Part shown: in pieces, positions 46,807-57,313 of the stretch
Numbering within the stretch: position 1 is the stretch's first letter
How the letters are laid out: the number at the start of each line of letters is the position of its first letter
Source of the DNA: Trichosphaerium sp. ATCC 40318
Lineage: Eukaryota; Discosea; Flabellinia; Trichosidae
DNA: 64,000 bases
Assembly: GCA_038496445.1 (NCBI GenBank)
Contig: JALMLS010000552.1
Location: forward strand, 1-64,000
Direction: 5' to 3'
Program-made: the position numbers and the translations under genes
Notes under the pieces: model-generated
The model's database searches: none
What the model was told of the DNA's origin: nothing
What the model saw: only the letters and a program-made list of their open reading frames with translations

Positions 46807-47110
46807 AAACGCGTGATATGGTCATAAAAATTGTTGCCTTTGAAAAATAGTCACCTGAATTCATTTTTGGTGGGCAAATCTCACATGAAACATGTTTTTA
46901 CCAATGCTCTTTTTGCTTGTATCTCGGTATCCAAGTACCTTTGCAGCTGGTATTTTGGTGATAGTGGTAGGTAATGCCTCTTTAGATACAAGTTGTTTTT
47001 ATTTAACATTAATTTTTTTTTTAACAGTATCTCTAAGTTTACATGCTACGCTTCTTGCGCGCTTCTTACGCGCTACTTTCTTCGATTGATGACTTGCTTG
47101 ATTGTGATTC

Positions 47111-47606
47111 TTAATCTGTTTCCATAACACCACCATCAGCATTTGGGTTTGCATTTTTTAGTTGTTTCTCTAAGTCGGCAACACGTGTTTGTAATGTCTC
47201 AACTTTTTTCTGCAGATCAACTTCTTCTCTACAATTGACTGAGCTTCGCTTGTTTGTTGTATCTGAGTTTATTCTTAGGTTCATAGACATAGATCTATCG
47301 CTCTTGTCAAGTTCTTCATCTGTTTTTGTCATGTAATACAATCTTGGGCAAGCAAAGACATCATCGAAGTAAACAGTCCAAGAACAAGACACAAAGATCG
47401 AAGAATGAACGCAACCTCACGATCACTTGATCCAAACACCTTAACAATATTAATATGTGATAGATTAACGATGTATTCTGAATACGTACTTGAATGATGA
47501 TGATGAAAACGTGAGAGCGTAAACAGCGAATCCAATGGATCTAATAAAAAAGTCTACAACTAGTAGTTGGTTGTTCAAACTTAGTGTTCCTCTTACCTTG
47601 ATTCAT
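47111..47606 (-). CDS. Small membrane protein with C-terminal coiled coil
   Basis: Start MNQ at 47606. A short intron (donor GTAAGA, acceptor GTTGTAG) leads to DFFIRSIGFAVYALTF; further introns (donors GTACGT and GTTTAC) lead to KCLDQVIVRLRSFFDLCVLF, then acidic EELDKSDRSMSM. The last exon encodes a heptad-type helix (EEVDLQKKVETLQTRVADLEKQ) and ends GGVMETD. Two hydrophobic helices then a cytoplasmic coiled coil is the inferred topology. The start lies only 12 bases from the stop of the upstream minus-strand gene. Function unknown; similarity in layout to PEX11-like or tail-domain membrane proteins is superficial. Confidence 0.5.
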
Positions 47607-47618
47607 TTTTTACACCCT

Positions 47619-48062
47619 TTAGTGTTTTCTATAGATCCAGTAAAGTATGTACATCAGAACACCAGCGTTGAAGGTAAATATGATGAAGAATACGGTGGTT
47701 TTCATCGACTATAGCAAAAGAAGATAGCTGATGCTTTGCTGTTTCAACAGCGTATTGAATGATGTATCCTGAGCTGTATCCAAGCATACCTGAATATTAT
47801 GATTAGTTAATAGAAAATGAGTATTGAGGTTGTACCATTGGCAGTTGGTGCTGCGCTGTATAACTCTTCATACTTTTGGCTGAAAATCAGAAGTGAAGTT
47901 TCACTGCCGTTGCTAGCATAGGATGTAACGAGGGTCTACAACAAACTTTGCCGCTTTATAACTATGGTACACGTATGTACGAAGATGACGCTACGCCTCA
48001 GCTACACTTTCATATCTGCGTTATTGTGGAGAAACTCAATAGTTGCTAGCAAGCTCTCCACA
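47619..48062 (-). CDS. Membrane protein, 5' end unresolved
   Basis: Exons in order: SLLATIEFLHNNADMK, then (TTGTTGTAG acceptor) TLVTSYASNGSETSLLIFSQ and KYEELYSAAPTANG, GMLGYSSGYIIQYA. An intron (donor GTTGAA, acceptor GCTATAG) leads to SMKTTVFFIIFTFNAGVLMY with a short basic tail (IYRKH). So: a luminal or cytosolic head of about 90 residues and one TM near the C-terminus. The first exon could not be linked to a start codon. No family recognised. Confidence 0.42.
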
Positions 48063-48472
48063 GCACTTGCAAAACAGATTCATAGACAACAGATAAAAAG
48101 ACCAAAAGAGCGACACGTTTGGTGATTAGAGAAGTATAAAGAATATTGTCCAACGGAGAAAACCAAAGAAGGGTGGCGCTATAAACCTATATACAACGTC
48201 CTCAACAGTGTTTCTTGTTGGTAACCATAAAAAACTTTTGCGGTTTCTTTTTTTTCCGTTATTTCCCCGTTTGTTTTGTAAAATCACGTGCCGTCTCACA
48301 TATCATAAATGACAATAACAACATTATTTAATACGCAATAAAGGAAGATTAATCTCGGAACATCTTTAGCAAAAACGTCACTTGAATCTTCTGGGTTTCG
48401 GCGTTTTATTTTCCCTATCTCAACATTTCTAAAGAACGTTCGAATATCATTCTCATACTACAACCAACAAAC
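48063..48472. other. Intergenic between divergent genes
   Basis: May contain the missing first exon of the minus-strand gene at 47619. A CACGTG lies at about 48287. Nothing else seen. Confidence 0.4.
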
Positions 48473-49349
48473 ATGCAACGCCTCTTCTTAATAGTAGCTT
48501 TATTCGTCATTACAACTTTCGCCAGAGCAGGTGTACGTGTTGCTCATGCTTCACCTGATGCTCCTGCAGTTGATATCTTTGTAAGCTCGTATCCATCTAG
48601 CCCAGTACGTCTTTGTCTTCTGTTTCACATGGGTTCTTGTCAAAAAACTGACATCGCTTTTAGACCTTTACTGCACTTCCTTTCAAAGCCGTCACCACCC
48701 CATACGCTATGCTACCTGCTGGAACCTATGATGTAAAAGTAACACCAACTGGAGCCACTACACCTGTTGTCATTGACGCATCGTACGTGATTGTTTTTTT
48801 AAACGCATTGTTGAACCCCTTTACTAACGTTTCAAAAGCCTTTCTCTAAGTGACAACACTTACTACACTGTTGCTGCAGCTGGATTTTTGGCAGATATTG
48901 GTCCTTTAGTTTACGTTGATGATGTCACCCCAGCCTTGGTACATTGAAAACTGTGTAGCAAAATACTTACAGAAGTAGGGACAAGCTAAAGTTCGCTTCA
49001 TTCACCTTTCACCTGATGCTCCAGCTGTTGATGTTGCTGTTGTAAGCGGACCAACCATCTTTGCTAATGTAAACTTCAAAGAAGCTACTGACTATGGTAC
49101 CGTTCCGCCTGGAAGTTACAACCTTGTTGTCAGAGGTACTGAGCATAATTTAACAAAACAACTGAAAAAACTAATTTGGATGATTTAGTGAGCGCCAATC
49201 AAGCACCTGTTCTTAACCTACCTGGCGTGCGATTGCTTCCAAACCATGTGTACACAGTATTTGCAGAAGGATCTGCGGCTAACCCTACATATCCTCTATC
49301 CGCTGTATTTGCAGTTGACTACCCACAAACAGAGAGCAAAATTAACTAA
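48473..49349 (+). CDS. Secreted DUF4397-domain protein
   Basis: Signal peptide (MQRLFLIVALFVITTFARA) then the family hallmark GVRVAHASPDAPAVDIFV. The hallmark recurs after an intron as VRFIHLSPDAPAVDVAVV, so there are two tandem DUF4397 units. Exons join in frame: TALPFKAVTTPYAMLPAGTY, DNTYYTVAAAGFLADIG, GTVPPGSYNLVVRG, LLPNHVYTVFAEGS. Five exons, introns 45-110 nt. DUF4397 is a secreted Ig-like beta domain common in bacteria and some protists; function unknown. No TM or anchor at the C-terminus, so it should be soluble and extracellular. Possible ancient transfer from bacteria, now with introns. Confidence 0.82.
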
Positions 49350-49571
49350 TAAAAAATTTGTACTCATACATAATTGCACGTGCTTCATTTCCTATTGAGC
49401 AACAATTTCATTTCAATGTTCTCATGTCTCCTCTAAATTCCTTATATATGATGCTTTGAAAAAGTGTTACCATGATTGATAGTGAATGCTTTCACTAGTT
49501 CTAAAAACGGAAACAAAGGCACGTGTCTTAATTGTGTTTAAGCTGTGGTACTTCCAAAGGCTAGAACAACA

Positions 49572-50776
49572 ATGGCCTCTACACTCCCTCCTGAGATTAT
49601 TTTCAACATCATGAAATGGCGTAGCAGTCAGGAAACTATTTGGTCATGCAGGTAACGTACCTATACTAAAACAATGTTTAAAAACGTGCGAGGCTGGTCT
49701 GTTTACAATGGCGTGCTATATGTAACCTAGAACTACAGAAATTAACAGTGTCTGCTCCTGTTTTTACAATAAGAACGGTCTTTACTCTTAAACGCTTTAA
49801 AAACCTCAGGTGTCTCCGTTTCACAAGTAAGACAGACTCTTCTCTCGTGTTGAACAAAGAAGAACAATCTAACACCTAAATTAAAGGCAGTTATGATGAC
49901 GAGAACTTCTATCATCTGCTGTGGAGTGTAATATCAACATTGAAGAATCTCAAGAAATTAAAGCTTGTCAACTACCCTACGTCATTGAGAACCTGGAGAC
50001 GATTGATCGACTTGGATTTATCTCACTTATGCTTTAAACACAGCAAATGGAGAACAATTGTAATGAGGAATAGCAATATCTATCTTGTTTCTTTTAACAG
50101 TTCAAATTCTTATTGGTTTTTTGTTGCCACCTCTCAGAACGACTTAGTATTTTAGTCAAGTTATTGCTTGTACAGCTTTCTTTCTGTTGGTGGTAACAAG
50201 CAAAGAATAATTTGAACTGTTTGAGGAACAGTACTGTTGAAGTTGACTTACTTGTTATTTTTTAGAATAATCCAGTACATGAAGGAAAGAATGTTTTGAG
50301 CTGGTTTCATCAAGTATTACTTGGTGATATCAAATGGTGTACTTTATTAATACTAATCAGAGGAAGAGGAAATACTAAATTTATCGTTGGACAAAGATGT
50401 GTTGAAGATACAGATAAGTGTGATTGCCTACAGAAGTCAATACCAAAAGTACTCTCCCACTTATTATGTACTATTCATCTTCTTCATTTCAGAAAAAGTG
50501 CTGCTTGGTTGTACTTAGGCGACCAAAACAAAACGAATTAGTGGATGGTATGGTGAACTATACACCAACTTTGTTAATTTGGTAAGCAGAAAAAAAGAAG
50601 AAACAACATATGACTTTTGAGCTTATAAACAAAGGGCACCAAATGAAGCCAAAGCAAAGGACAAGATGTTAACTACACACTATGCAACGCTATTCAGCGG
50701 AATTCATAGAGTATTTGTTGCTGATTCACAAGAGCTGGACACAGCCATTGAAGATGTTACACAGTGTCAACAGTAA
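49572..50776 (+). CDS. F-box protein with LRR-like middle
   Basis: Exon 1 encodes MASTLPPEIIFNIMKWRSSQ ... WSC; a short intron (donor GTAACG) keeps phase into RLVCLQWRAICNLELQ, completing an F-box. Further exons: LKNLKKLKLVNYPTS, LIDLDLSHLC (leucine-rich), NNPVHEGKNVLSWFHQVLLG, KCDCLQKSIPK, KKCCLVVLRRPKQNELVD, and AKDKMLTTHYATLFSG, stop at 50776. The junction near 49800-49895 is not settled. Belongs with the other F-box genes of the window, but the C-terminal region is its own. Putative SCF adaptor. Confidence 0.58.
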
Positions 50777-51259
50777 CTCAAATAACTATTATACCCTTTT
50801 CATAAACTTGTTTCAAAGATTGATTAGTGTCAGCTTAAGAATTGCACTTTATTAATTTAAACATATGAACAGAGCGTGGGTGCCAAAGTAGCATAAGAAA
50901 CAACAATGCCATTACGACATTGTGATGATGGGCTGCATTTAGTATTTAGGCTTGTCACGCGACCATTTTATTTTACTTGGAAAAGAAAGTTGCTCGTTAC
51001 GGGTAGATACGCTTGTAATGGAACAACACATGGTCTCACCAGGAACCATCAATGTTGACATGAATTCGTCAAAGCTGGGAATGCATACTTATTTTGGAAC
51101 GAATTCGTACAAAGAAGTTCGGACGACTTTTCGTATACATCGCAGCATGGACTAACCTGTTTTAACGTGAAGCTTAGAGATTCTAAGGTTCAGTTGTGTT
51201 TACGTGAAATGTACGCGTAGTGGCAAGTACTAATTGGTATAATTCACTTCTAAACTAAG
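50777..51259. other. Intergenic, no gene seen
   Basis: A plus-strand open frame (50952-51155) has no family resemblance and is not called. Confidence 0.4.
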
Positions 51260-53856
51260 ATGAAGCACCTTTTCGTGTTTGCGATAACGTTTGGCATAGC
51301 CTGTGCACTAGTAGGACTAAAAAAACATGAAAAAAACTATGTAGTCGTTCCTACTCACATTGCATTCTATAAAACAACAACAAACGTTGGTGCGTTAGTG
51401 TTAAATACGTTTAGACGAAGTTCTAACCAAGAATAGCTACAAATTCGCTTGGTGGTCCATTTGGAGGACACAGGGTACGAAACTACGCCAACACTGGTGT
51501 TTTACAGTAGTTTGTTGACATTTTTGTATTTAGACTAAGATTGCTATCGATCATGTATCTAGAATGCATCCTGGTACCTCTTGGGAAGTAACAAGCGACT
51601 ACATCACTCAACACAATAACGTGGAACATGTTTATCTACGACAGATGATAAACAGTATCCCTGTAAGTAATTGCACCAGTTTCCGGCGACAAAGCTGAAA
51701 TTCACAGAATGTTGTCAAGCTTTGGGTGTAAAATTCGTTTCTAATTTTTTTTGAAGGTCACAAATGCTGTGGCTAATGTGAATATACGTGATGGCCATGT
51801 TCTAAGCATGGGAGCTACGGTGTTTAGCGGAGAAGCACCAGAGCTTCAAGCAACTGAAGTATCACATAAAGAAGTACTTGTTTGTTGTTGCACAAAGTCT
51901 CGGATTAATGTATTCGTCAACAACAGGCTTTCTTTCATATATTAAATCACTTGGAACGTATCGACAAAATCCAAGAAAAAATACCAGACATGGAGCTCGG
52001 ATACGTTATGCTTGAAGATAAAACTCTTGCTCTTTCTCATCATGTATGTTCTTTGTTTAATTATTACACATCTGGGGCCTCACATAGTTCTGTAGACGGT
52101 AGTTGATCTCCAAAGTGTTGGTTTGTTCCATATATTTGTAGACGTAACTTCAGGACATATTCATGCTTGCTATAACTGGGTCAAATACGAGGCACGATTG
52201 AACTTTTGTTCTCTCAATAAATTCCCTGCTAATATCGTAAAATAGAAAGAAAACGCAGCCATTTACCAGATAACTAACGCTGAGTACTCTGTGTTTACAT
52301 ACCCAGATCATTTAAATCCAAACCACGGTGTAGAACGTGTTGAAGTGTATGCACTTTTTTCTTTCTTTTTTCTCAGACACTAAATAACAATGTGTGTAGA
52401 TCTGATCCATGGACGAAATTCGGTCCCTTTGCAAGTCCTGATGGATGGCACTATATTAAGGTATAGTTTAATCTACTATACTTTGTAAATCACCAACTAA
52501 ATTACTACGTATAGGGTGAGATTACTGACTACCACGTGACTGTTGGCAACAATGTTTATGCACAAGAAAACCACAACGGGTATAGAGATTGGAAACTAAA
52601 CTACAGACCGGATGGTGGCCAACAAAAACATCTTAAGTTCGAATTCCCACTTGATCTAACTAAAGAGCCTTTCTTCTACGAAGATGCTAGTATTGTAAAT
52701 ATGTTCTATTGGAATAATGTTCTACATGACTTGTTTTTTGTAAGTGGTTTTGATGAAGCCGCTGGAAACTTCCAAGCCAGCAATTTCAACGGTAAAGGGT
52801 TAGGCAATGATGCTGTTATTGCTAAGTCTATTGACTCAACTTGTAAGAACAACGCTTACTTTTCTACTCCTCCTGATGGTACGTTCTTTCGAATCCAATT
52901 CTAAGAAAAATATGAGAATTAACTGCTATTTGTTGATAGGTCAGAGTGGTAAAATGGTTTTGTGTAAATGGGACAAAACAGAACCCCAGCGTGATGCTGC
53001 TCTTGATTCTCAAATCATGATTCACGAATACGGTCATGGTGTCTCAAATCGGTACGGTTTTTTTCCGTTGTCTGCAGTTATTTTCAATTGATATCATCTA
53101 GTCTCACTGGAGGTCCACAAGATGTGAACTGTTTAAACGCAGACTTACCATCCGGTATGGGAGAAGGTTGGAGTGATTGGTGGGCTATAATGCTAGCAAC
53201 AACAGTTGATGATGCTGCAGACACTGCGTTTGTTATTGGAGCTTATGGTAAGCGTTTACCCTTTTTATAGTTTGCTAACTAGCGTAGTTAATAATAATAA
53301 AACTGGTCTCCGTCCGTTCCCTTATGCTTACAATCTTACTGTAAATCCACAAAGCTACGTGATGACTTCATTGCCAGAATACCAAGAACCACACGCCAGA
53401 GGAAGTATTTGGGCCACAATTCTCTTCAGTGTTTACTGGGAGATGCGTATGGAGTACGGCTATGATCCTGACTGGGTGAATGGTACTGCTGGAAACAACA
53501 TGATATGGCAAAATGTCGTAGATGGTCTCAAGCACGTCCTTAAAACATTATTCTAACGAACTAAGACATACATAGAATGCAACCTTGCTCTCCGAATTTC
53601 GTTCAAGCCAGAGATGCTATAATCCATGCTGATGAAGTAAACCACAGTTTTGAACATGTTTGCACAATGTGGAAGGTATGAATATCATTTTTTATTTTAT
53701 CACGTGATGGTAGTCAACACCAGCTTGTGGTGTAATAAACCAGTGCTTATTCTTTGATAGGGTTTTGCAAGAAGAGGTTTAGGCGTAAAAGCATTCGCTA
53801 CTTCAGACCCTGTTAGAGAAGATTACAGCATCCCTGACAGATGTGGTCCTTTCTAG
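51260..53856 (+). CDS. Fungalysin-type secreted metalloprotease (M36)
   Basis: Signal peptide ([19 protein letters not shown]). Propeptide with FTP features: [49 protein letters not shown]. Catalytic domain: [31 protein letters not shown], zinc site [12 protein letters not shown] (HExxH at about 53023) and GEGWSDWWA with the third Glu ligand. The C-terminal part includes [16 protein letters not shown] and [15 protein letters not shown], ending IPDRCGPF. At least ten introns of about 40-110 nt. The full M36 order is intact, so the enzyme should be an active secreted protease. Typical substrates are extracellular matrix or host/food proteins. Confidence 0.9.
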
Positions 53857-54089
53857 TACAACAATAAATACCACATACAACATGCAGTAATTATGTTTGA
53901 CGTTCAGTTATCCTTTTGAGAAAAATATGAGATTTGTACCAGCTTGCAGTTAGTTCCTACAAGCATTAAACTACTCTTTGGAAGTGCCATGGATAGTTGA
54001 GTGGTTTTAGTGACAATACAGTCACTCCAGCACGTGGTCACAACTGGTAAACAAATTGGCTACAGTCAAAATGATACAAATGTATACTA

Positions 54090-54248
54090 ATGTTACACGT
54101 GGCACCTTCTAGCGGCTATGATGCACCTCCAGTTGTTCGTTTGGACCCTATTGCGCGTATCTTGTTAATGGGCGTTTATGACGATAATAATCCTCTATCA
54201 GTATTAAGCTCGTTATCCGTAACAAAAAAAAAAATTACCTGTAACAAG
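54090..54248 (+). pseudogene. Displaced 5' exon of the oxygenase-like gene at 57273
   Basis: The frame reads MLHVAPSSGYDAPPVVRL, then DPIARILLMGVYDDNNPLSV, then diverges at base 54208 into AT-rich sequence and stops. The last 54 bases of the good part (54155-54208) are identical to 57260-57313, the first exon of the downstream gene. The piggyBac locus sits between. I infer that this is the original 5' end of that gene, cut off by the insertion. Confidence 0.55.
54155..54208 (+). repeat. 54-bp exact direct repeat, copy 1 (left of piggyBac)
   Basis: Begins GCGTATCTTGTTAATGGGCG and ends TATCAGTATTAAG. It contains two TTAA sites. Identical to 57260-57313. Confidence 0.95.
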
Positions 54249-54362
54249 ATGTAATAAAAACCACTGTTGACCACCACAACTTTAATACTACTACAGTTGT
54301 TACCTATTCTGATAGCGCAAAAGTCCAATCACGCTGAATAAAACGTAAAACATTAGCAAGCT

Positions 54363-56435
54363 ATGAAATCGCGTAAAAGACGTGCCTATACACTTCATTT
54401 TCAACGTGATAATGTTGGCAGGGCTAAAGAGAAGGCACAGGCAAAAAAACGTAAAATATCTGACACTCGAGCGCAAAACAGACTAAAAGCGCAAAAAAAA
54501 AAACAAATAAGAACAACAGAGCAGAGTACAAACCTAAACAAAGTAATTGACGATGGTTGGCAAGTGTTACCGGACGAGATAATTTCCTTCCCTGAAATCA
54601 AGCATGTCTCTGAACCCTCTGGTAAAACTGGACGTTTTATATCCAACACAGCTAAGTTGTTTGAGCGGTTGATACCTAGACACATTTGGGAGTTTATTTT
54701 TGAGGCGACAGAACAAACACGTCAAGACCACGAAGATGAGTTCCCAGAATCAAACAGGACTTGGCATACTCCGTTTACCTTGCAAGAGATAATTCAAATG
54801 TTTGGTACATTACTTTTGTGGGAACAACGTTCCGGTGAGAGTAGTTACACGAATTTTTTGAACCAATTGAATGAATGGAAAAAAAAGGCACATTGGTGTA
54901 AAAAAAAACCAATTCCAGAAAGGCGATTTGGTGTTTTAAGGAAATGTCTTACTGCTGATGTGTATGAACTGTGTCGTAAGGTGTCAAAATGCTTAAAAAT
55001 GGCTTGGAAATCAGGGTACATAATTGTAATAGACGAAACAATGTTAGAATGGAAAGGAAAAGGAGACAGTATAATGTGTATCAAAGGCAAACCCCATCCA
55101 CTAGGCCTTATGATCTACCTAATGGCGGTTTATTCTGACAAACATCAACACAAGCCATACATTTTGGGAATATACCCACATTGGATGCCTCATGCAAAGC
55201 CACTGGATGCAACTAAACACTTGTTGGATTCCTTTTCATCACATTATAATTTCAAACCACATGTTGTGTTAGATTCAAGATTTATGGACAGGAGTTTTAT
55301 GGGTTGGATGCGGCACTACATTGGAAGTGATGAAGGAGGAGCTACTGTTGCAATATCTGCTAACCAGCAGAAAAAACTATTTACCACTCTTGCTTGTGAC
55401 GTTCCAGTTAACAAATGGAGAATTGCAAAGAACAACAAGACAGGTGAAGTCGCTTCTTACAAACATGTTCACAATGATAGTGGGGATCCTGTACATTGGC
55501 GACTATTAACATTAGGTTGGAGTGTTGGTAGCCACGCCATGTTGAATAGCATGCCTGCCTTTTCAAAGCTCGCAGAGTTTGAACTTTTGTGCAAAAATTT
55601 TACTGTAGACTCATTAATAGGCTTTGTTAGAAACAGCAACAAAGTAGCAACAGGCGGCAAAGAAGAGTTAGCTATGGCAGCTTTAAACTTAACTGCACTT
55701 GACGTGGCATCACTAAGAGAGGTGCGAGATATTAGAACTGCAGAACAACAAGCCAGGGAAGAGCAAAAAAACAAACAACAACGAAAAACCAACATTCATT
55801 GTGTGAAAAAGTGTTTATACGGAGGCAAAGATGACAAAAAAAAAGCAATGATGTTGTGCAATTGTTGCAGCACATGGTTCCATGGAAAATGCTTAGGATT
55901 GAGTGATAAACAACTTGCTCAATCAAACCCAAAAGAACGTTTTTACTGTAAAAGTTGTGAAAACAAACTGGTTCAAGTCCGCACTAAATCAAAAACCTGG
56001 ACCCGAGAAGAGTTAGAAAAAATGGACAAAACTGAATTACTAATCCAATGCCAAGTGTTGGGCGAAAAACGAGCTGGTAACAAACCAGCATTAATTGCTA
56101 AAATCTTAAAAGCAAGTGATCCAACATTTGAAAATAATTTTGCTATTCAAAATAAGCAATTTTTGGGGCCTCCTCGCTCTGGTCCTGCCGTGATGCATGA
56201 TTTTTATAAGTCTCACTTTGATGTTGTTGATCGTGCTAATCAAACTAAGTGGAGTACCTCAATACCTGGTCGAGCAACAGAACAATCTTATCGAATGATT
56301 ATTGGAATAATGAAAACAACCATTACATCTCTTGGTGCCATCATGGATTATAATTTGGAAGATAAATGCCCTAATCACAATCAAATACATCTTACACTTG
56401 CAAAGGCCATGTACAATGGCAACATTTATAAGTAA
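54363..56435 (+). CDS. piggyBac-family transposase with internal PHD finger and SAP-like motif
   Basis: Intronless, 690 residues, unlike its intron-rich neighbours. N-terminal 80 residues are Lys/Arg-rich (nuclear/DNA-binding). The DDE core is recognisable: FTLQEIIQMFGTLLLWEQR, IIVIDETMLEWKGKGD (first Asp about residue 224), HVVLDSRFMDRSFMGW (second Asp about 304) and HFDVVDRANQTKW (third Asp about 623), followed by a helical end. Between the second and third Asp lies a PHD-type zinc finger (about 480-532: HCVKKC ... MLCNCCSTWFHGKCLGL ... FYCKSC) and a SAP-like helix pair (about 545-580: MDKTELLIQCQVLGEKRAG). The frame is intact, so the protein could be active. Terminal repeats are not clear; a TGTAACAA motif occurs near both ends (54240 and, inverted, 57252). 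Confidence 0.88.
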   Translation: MKSRKRRAYTLHFQRDNVGRAKEKAQAKKRKISDTRAQNRLKAQKKKQIRTTEQSTNLNKVIDDGWQVLPDEIISFPEIKHVSEPSGKTGRFISNTAKLFERLIPRHIWEFIFEATEQTRQDHEDEFPESNRTWHTPFTLQEIIQMFGTLLLWEQRSGESSYTNFLNQLNEWKKKAHWCKKKPIPERRFGVLRKCLTADVYELCRKVSKCLKMAWKSGYIIVIDETMLEWKGKGDSIMCIKGKPHPLGLMIYLMAVYSDKHQHKPYILGIYPHWMPHAKPLDATKHLLDSFSSHYNFKPHVVLDSRFMDRSFMGWMRHYIGSDEGGATVAISANQQKKLFTTLACDVPVNKWRIAKNNKTGEVASYKHVHNDSGDPVHWRLLTLGWSVGSHAMLNSMPAFSKLAEFELLCKNFTVDSLIGFVRNSNKVATGGKEELAMAALNLTALDVASLREVRDIRTAEQQAREEQKNKQQRKTNIHCVKKCLYGGKDDKKKAMMLCNCCSTWFHGKCLGLSDKQLAQSNPKERFYCKSCENKLVQVRTKSKTWTREELEKMDKTELLIQCQVLGEKRAGNKPALIAKILKASDPTFENNFAIQNKQFLGPPRSGPAVMHDFYKSHFDVVDRANQTKWSTSIPGRATEQSYRMIIGIMKTTITSLGAIMDYNLEDKCPNHNQIHLTLAKAMYNGNIYK

Positions 56436-57259
56436 TGTATAACAATAAATAAAAAAAAATTTCTTTGAGACTACATTTCTAATTCTTTATTCATAATGTA
56501 GCGCTAGTGAAATTATGATAGTAGCTACCTAGCTAGCAGCTGATGTAACAGAAAGTGTTTCAAATAACAACAAAGTAACGTTCTGAATTTTTTTTTTGTA
56601 TACACAAAAAACAACCCAAAAAAAGTAATCACAAACAGCAAAAGTCATAAAACAATGTTGTGTATATAAACACAGCTGTATTATATAGGATCAAATAATC
56701 AAGAAACCACATGCACAATTGTAGCATATAAATTGCGTTTTGAAAACATACAAAAAGTCCAAAAATCCATTTTGTGGAAGTGTTTGTAGCAACTTCAGAT
56801 GAACAATTCAAGCATAGTGCTCATATATGACCCATAACACGGCAATTTGAATCAAAATTATCCAAAATTGAATGAAAGAGTCTGTGTAGCAAACACGACA
56901 AATTTGAAAAAAACAGTTTTTAATTTTCAACAAACTTTATGACACTTGCCAACTCCATCACCAACATTTAGTGCTTCAATTAGTCGGTATGATATTACAA
57001 TGGTCTTCATTTACATTATAAGCAAACAACCGCAAATGCTGAGTCAAATGATGGAACATTATTGCTATATTGTAAACTCATGTATAAAAAACGGGAAAAA
57101 TTGGAATCAGTAGCTTTGGACTAACAACTTGTTACGAAATACTATTATCATGAAGACATATGTTTTGCACTTACAGTCATGATTAGAAATGATGATGCGC
57201 ACAGCAAAGAAATTCGAAATAAGGGTGCTGAGGCATAAGAGTAGAAAAAATTTGTTACA
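56436..57259. other. 3' part of the piggyBac insertion, non-coding
   Basis: AT-rich, many A-runs, no supported ORF. It ends TTTGTTACA directly before the second 54-bp copy. A clear terminal inverted repeat paired with the left side was not found by eye. Confidence 0.45.
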
Positions 57260-57313
57260 GCGTATCTTGTTAATGGGCGTTTATGACGATAATAATCCTC
57301 TATCAGTATTAAG
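57260..57313 (+). repeat. 54-bp exact direct repeat, copy 2 (right of piggyBac)
   Basis: Identical to 54155-54208. Here it continues into GGGGTACGACA, the intron donor of the gene at 57273. Confidence 0.95.

Noticed and set aside
46892-47089. Plus-strand hydrophobic 65-codon frame
   Set aside because: Lies in a T-rich spacer next to the RCC1 start, no splice or family evidence.
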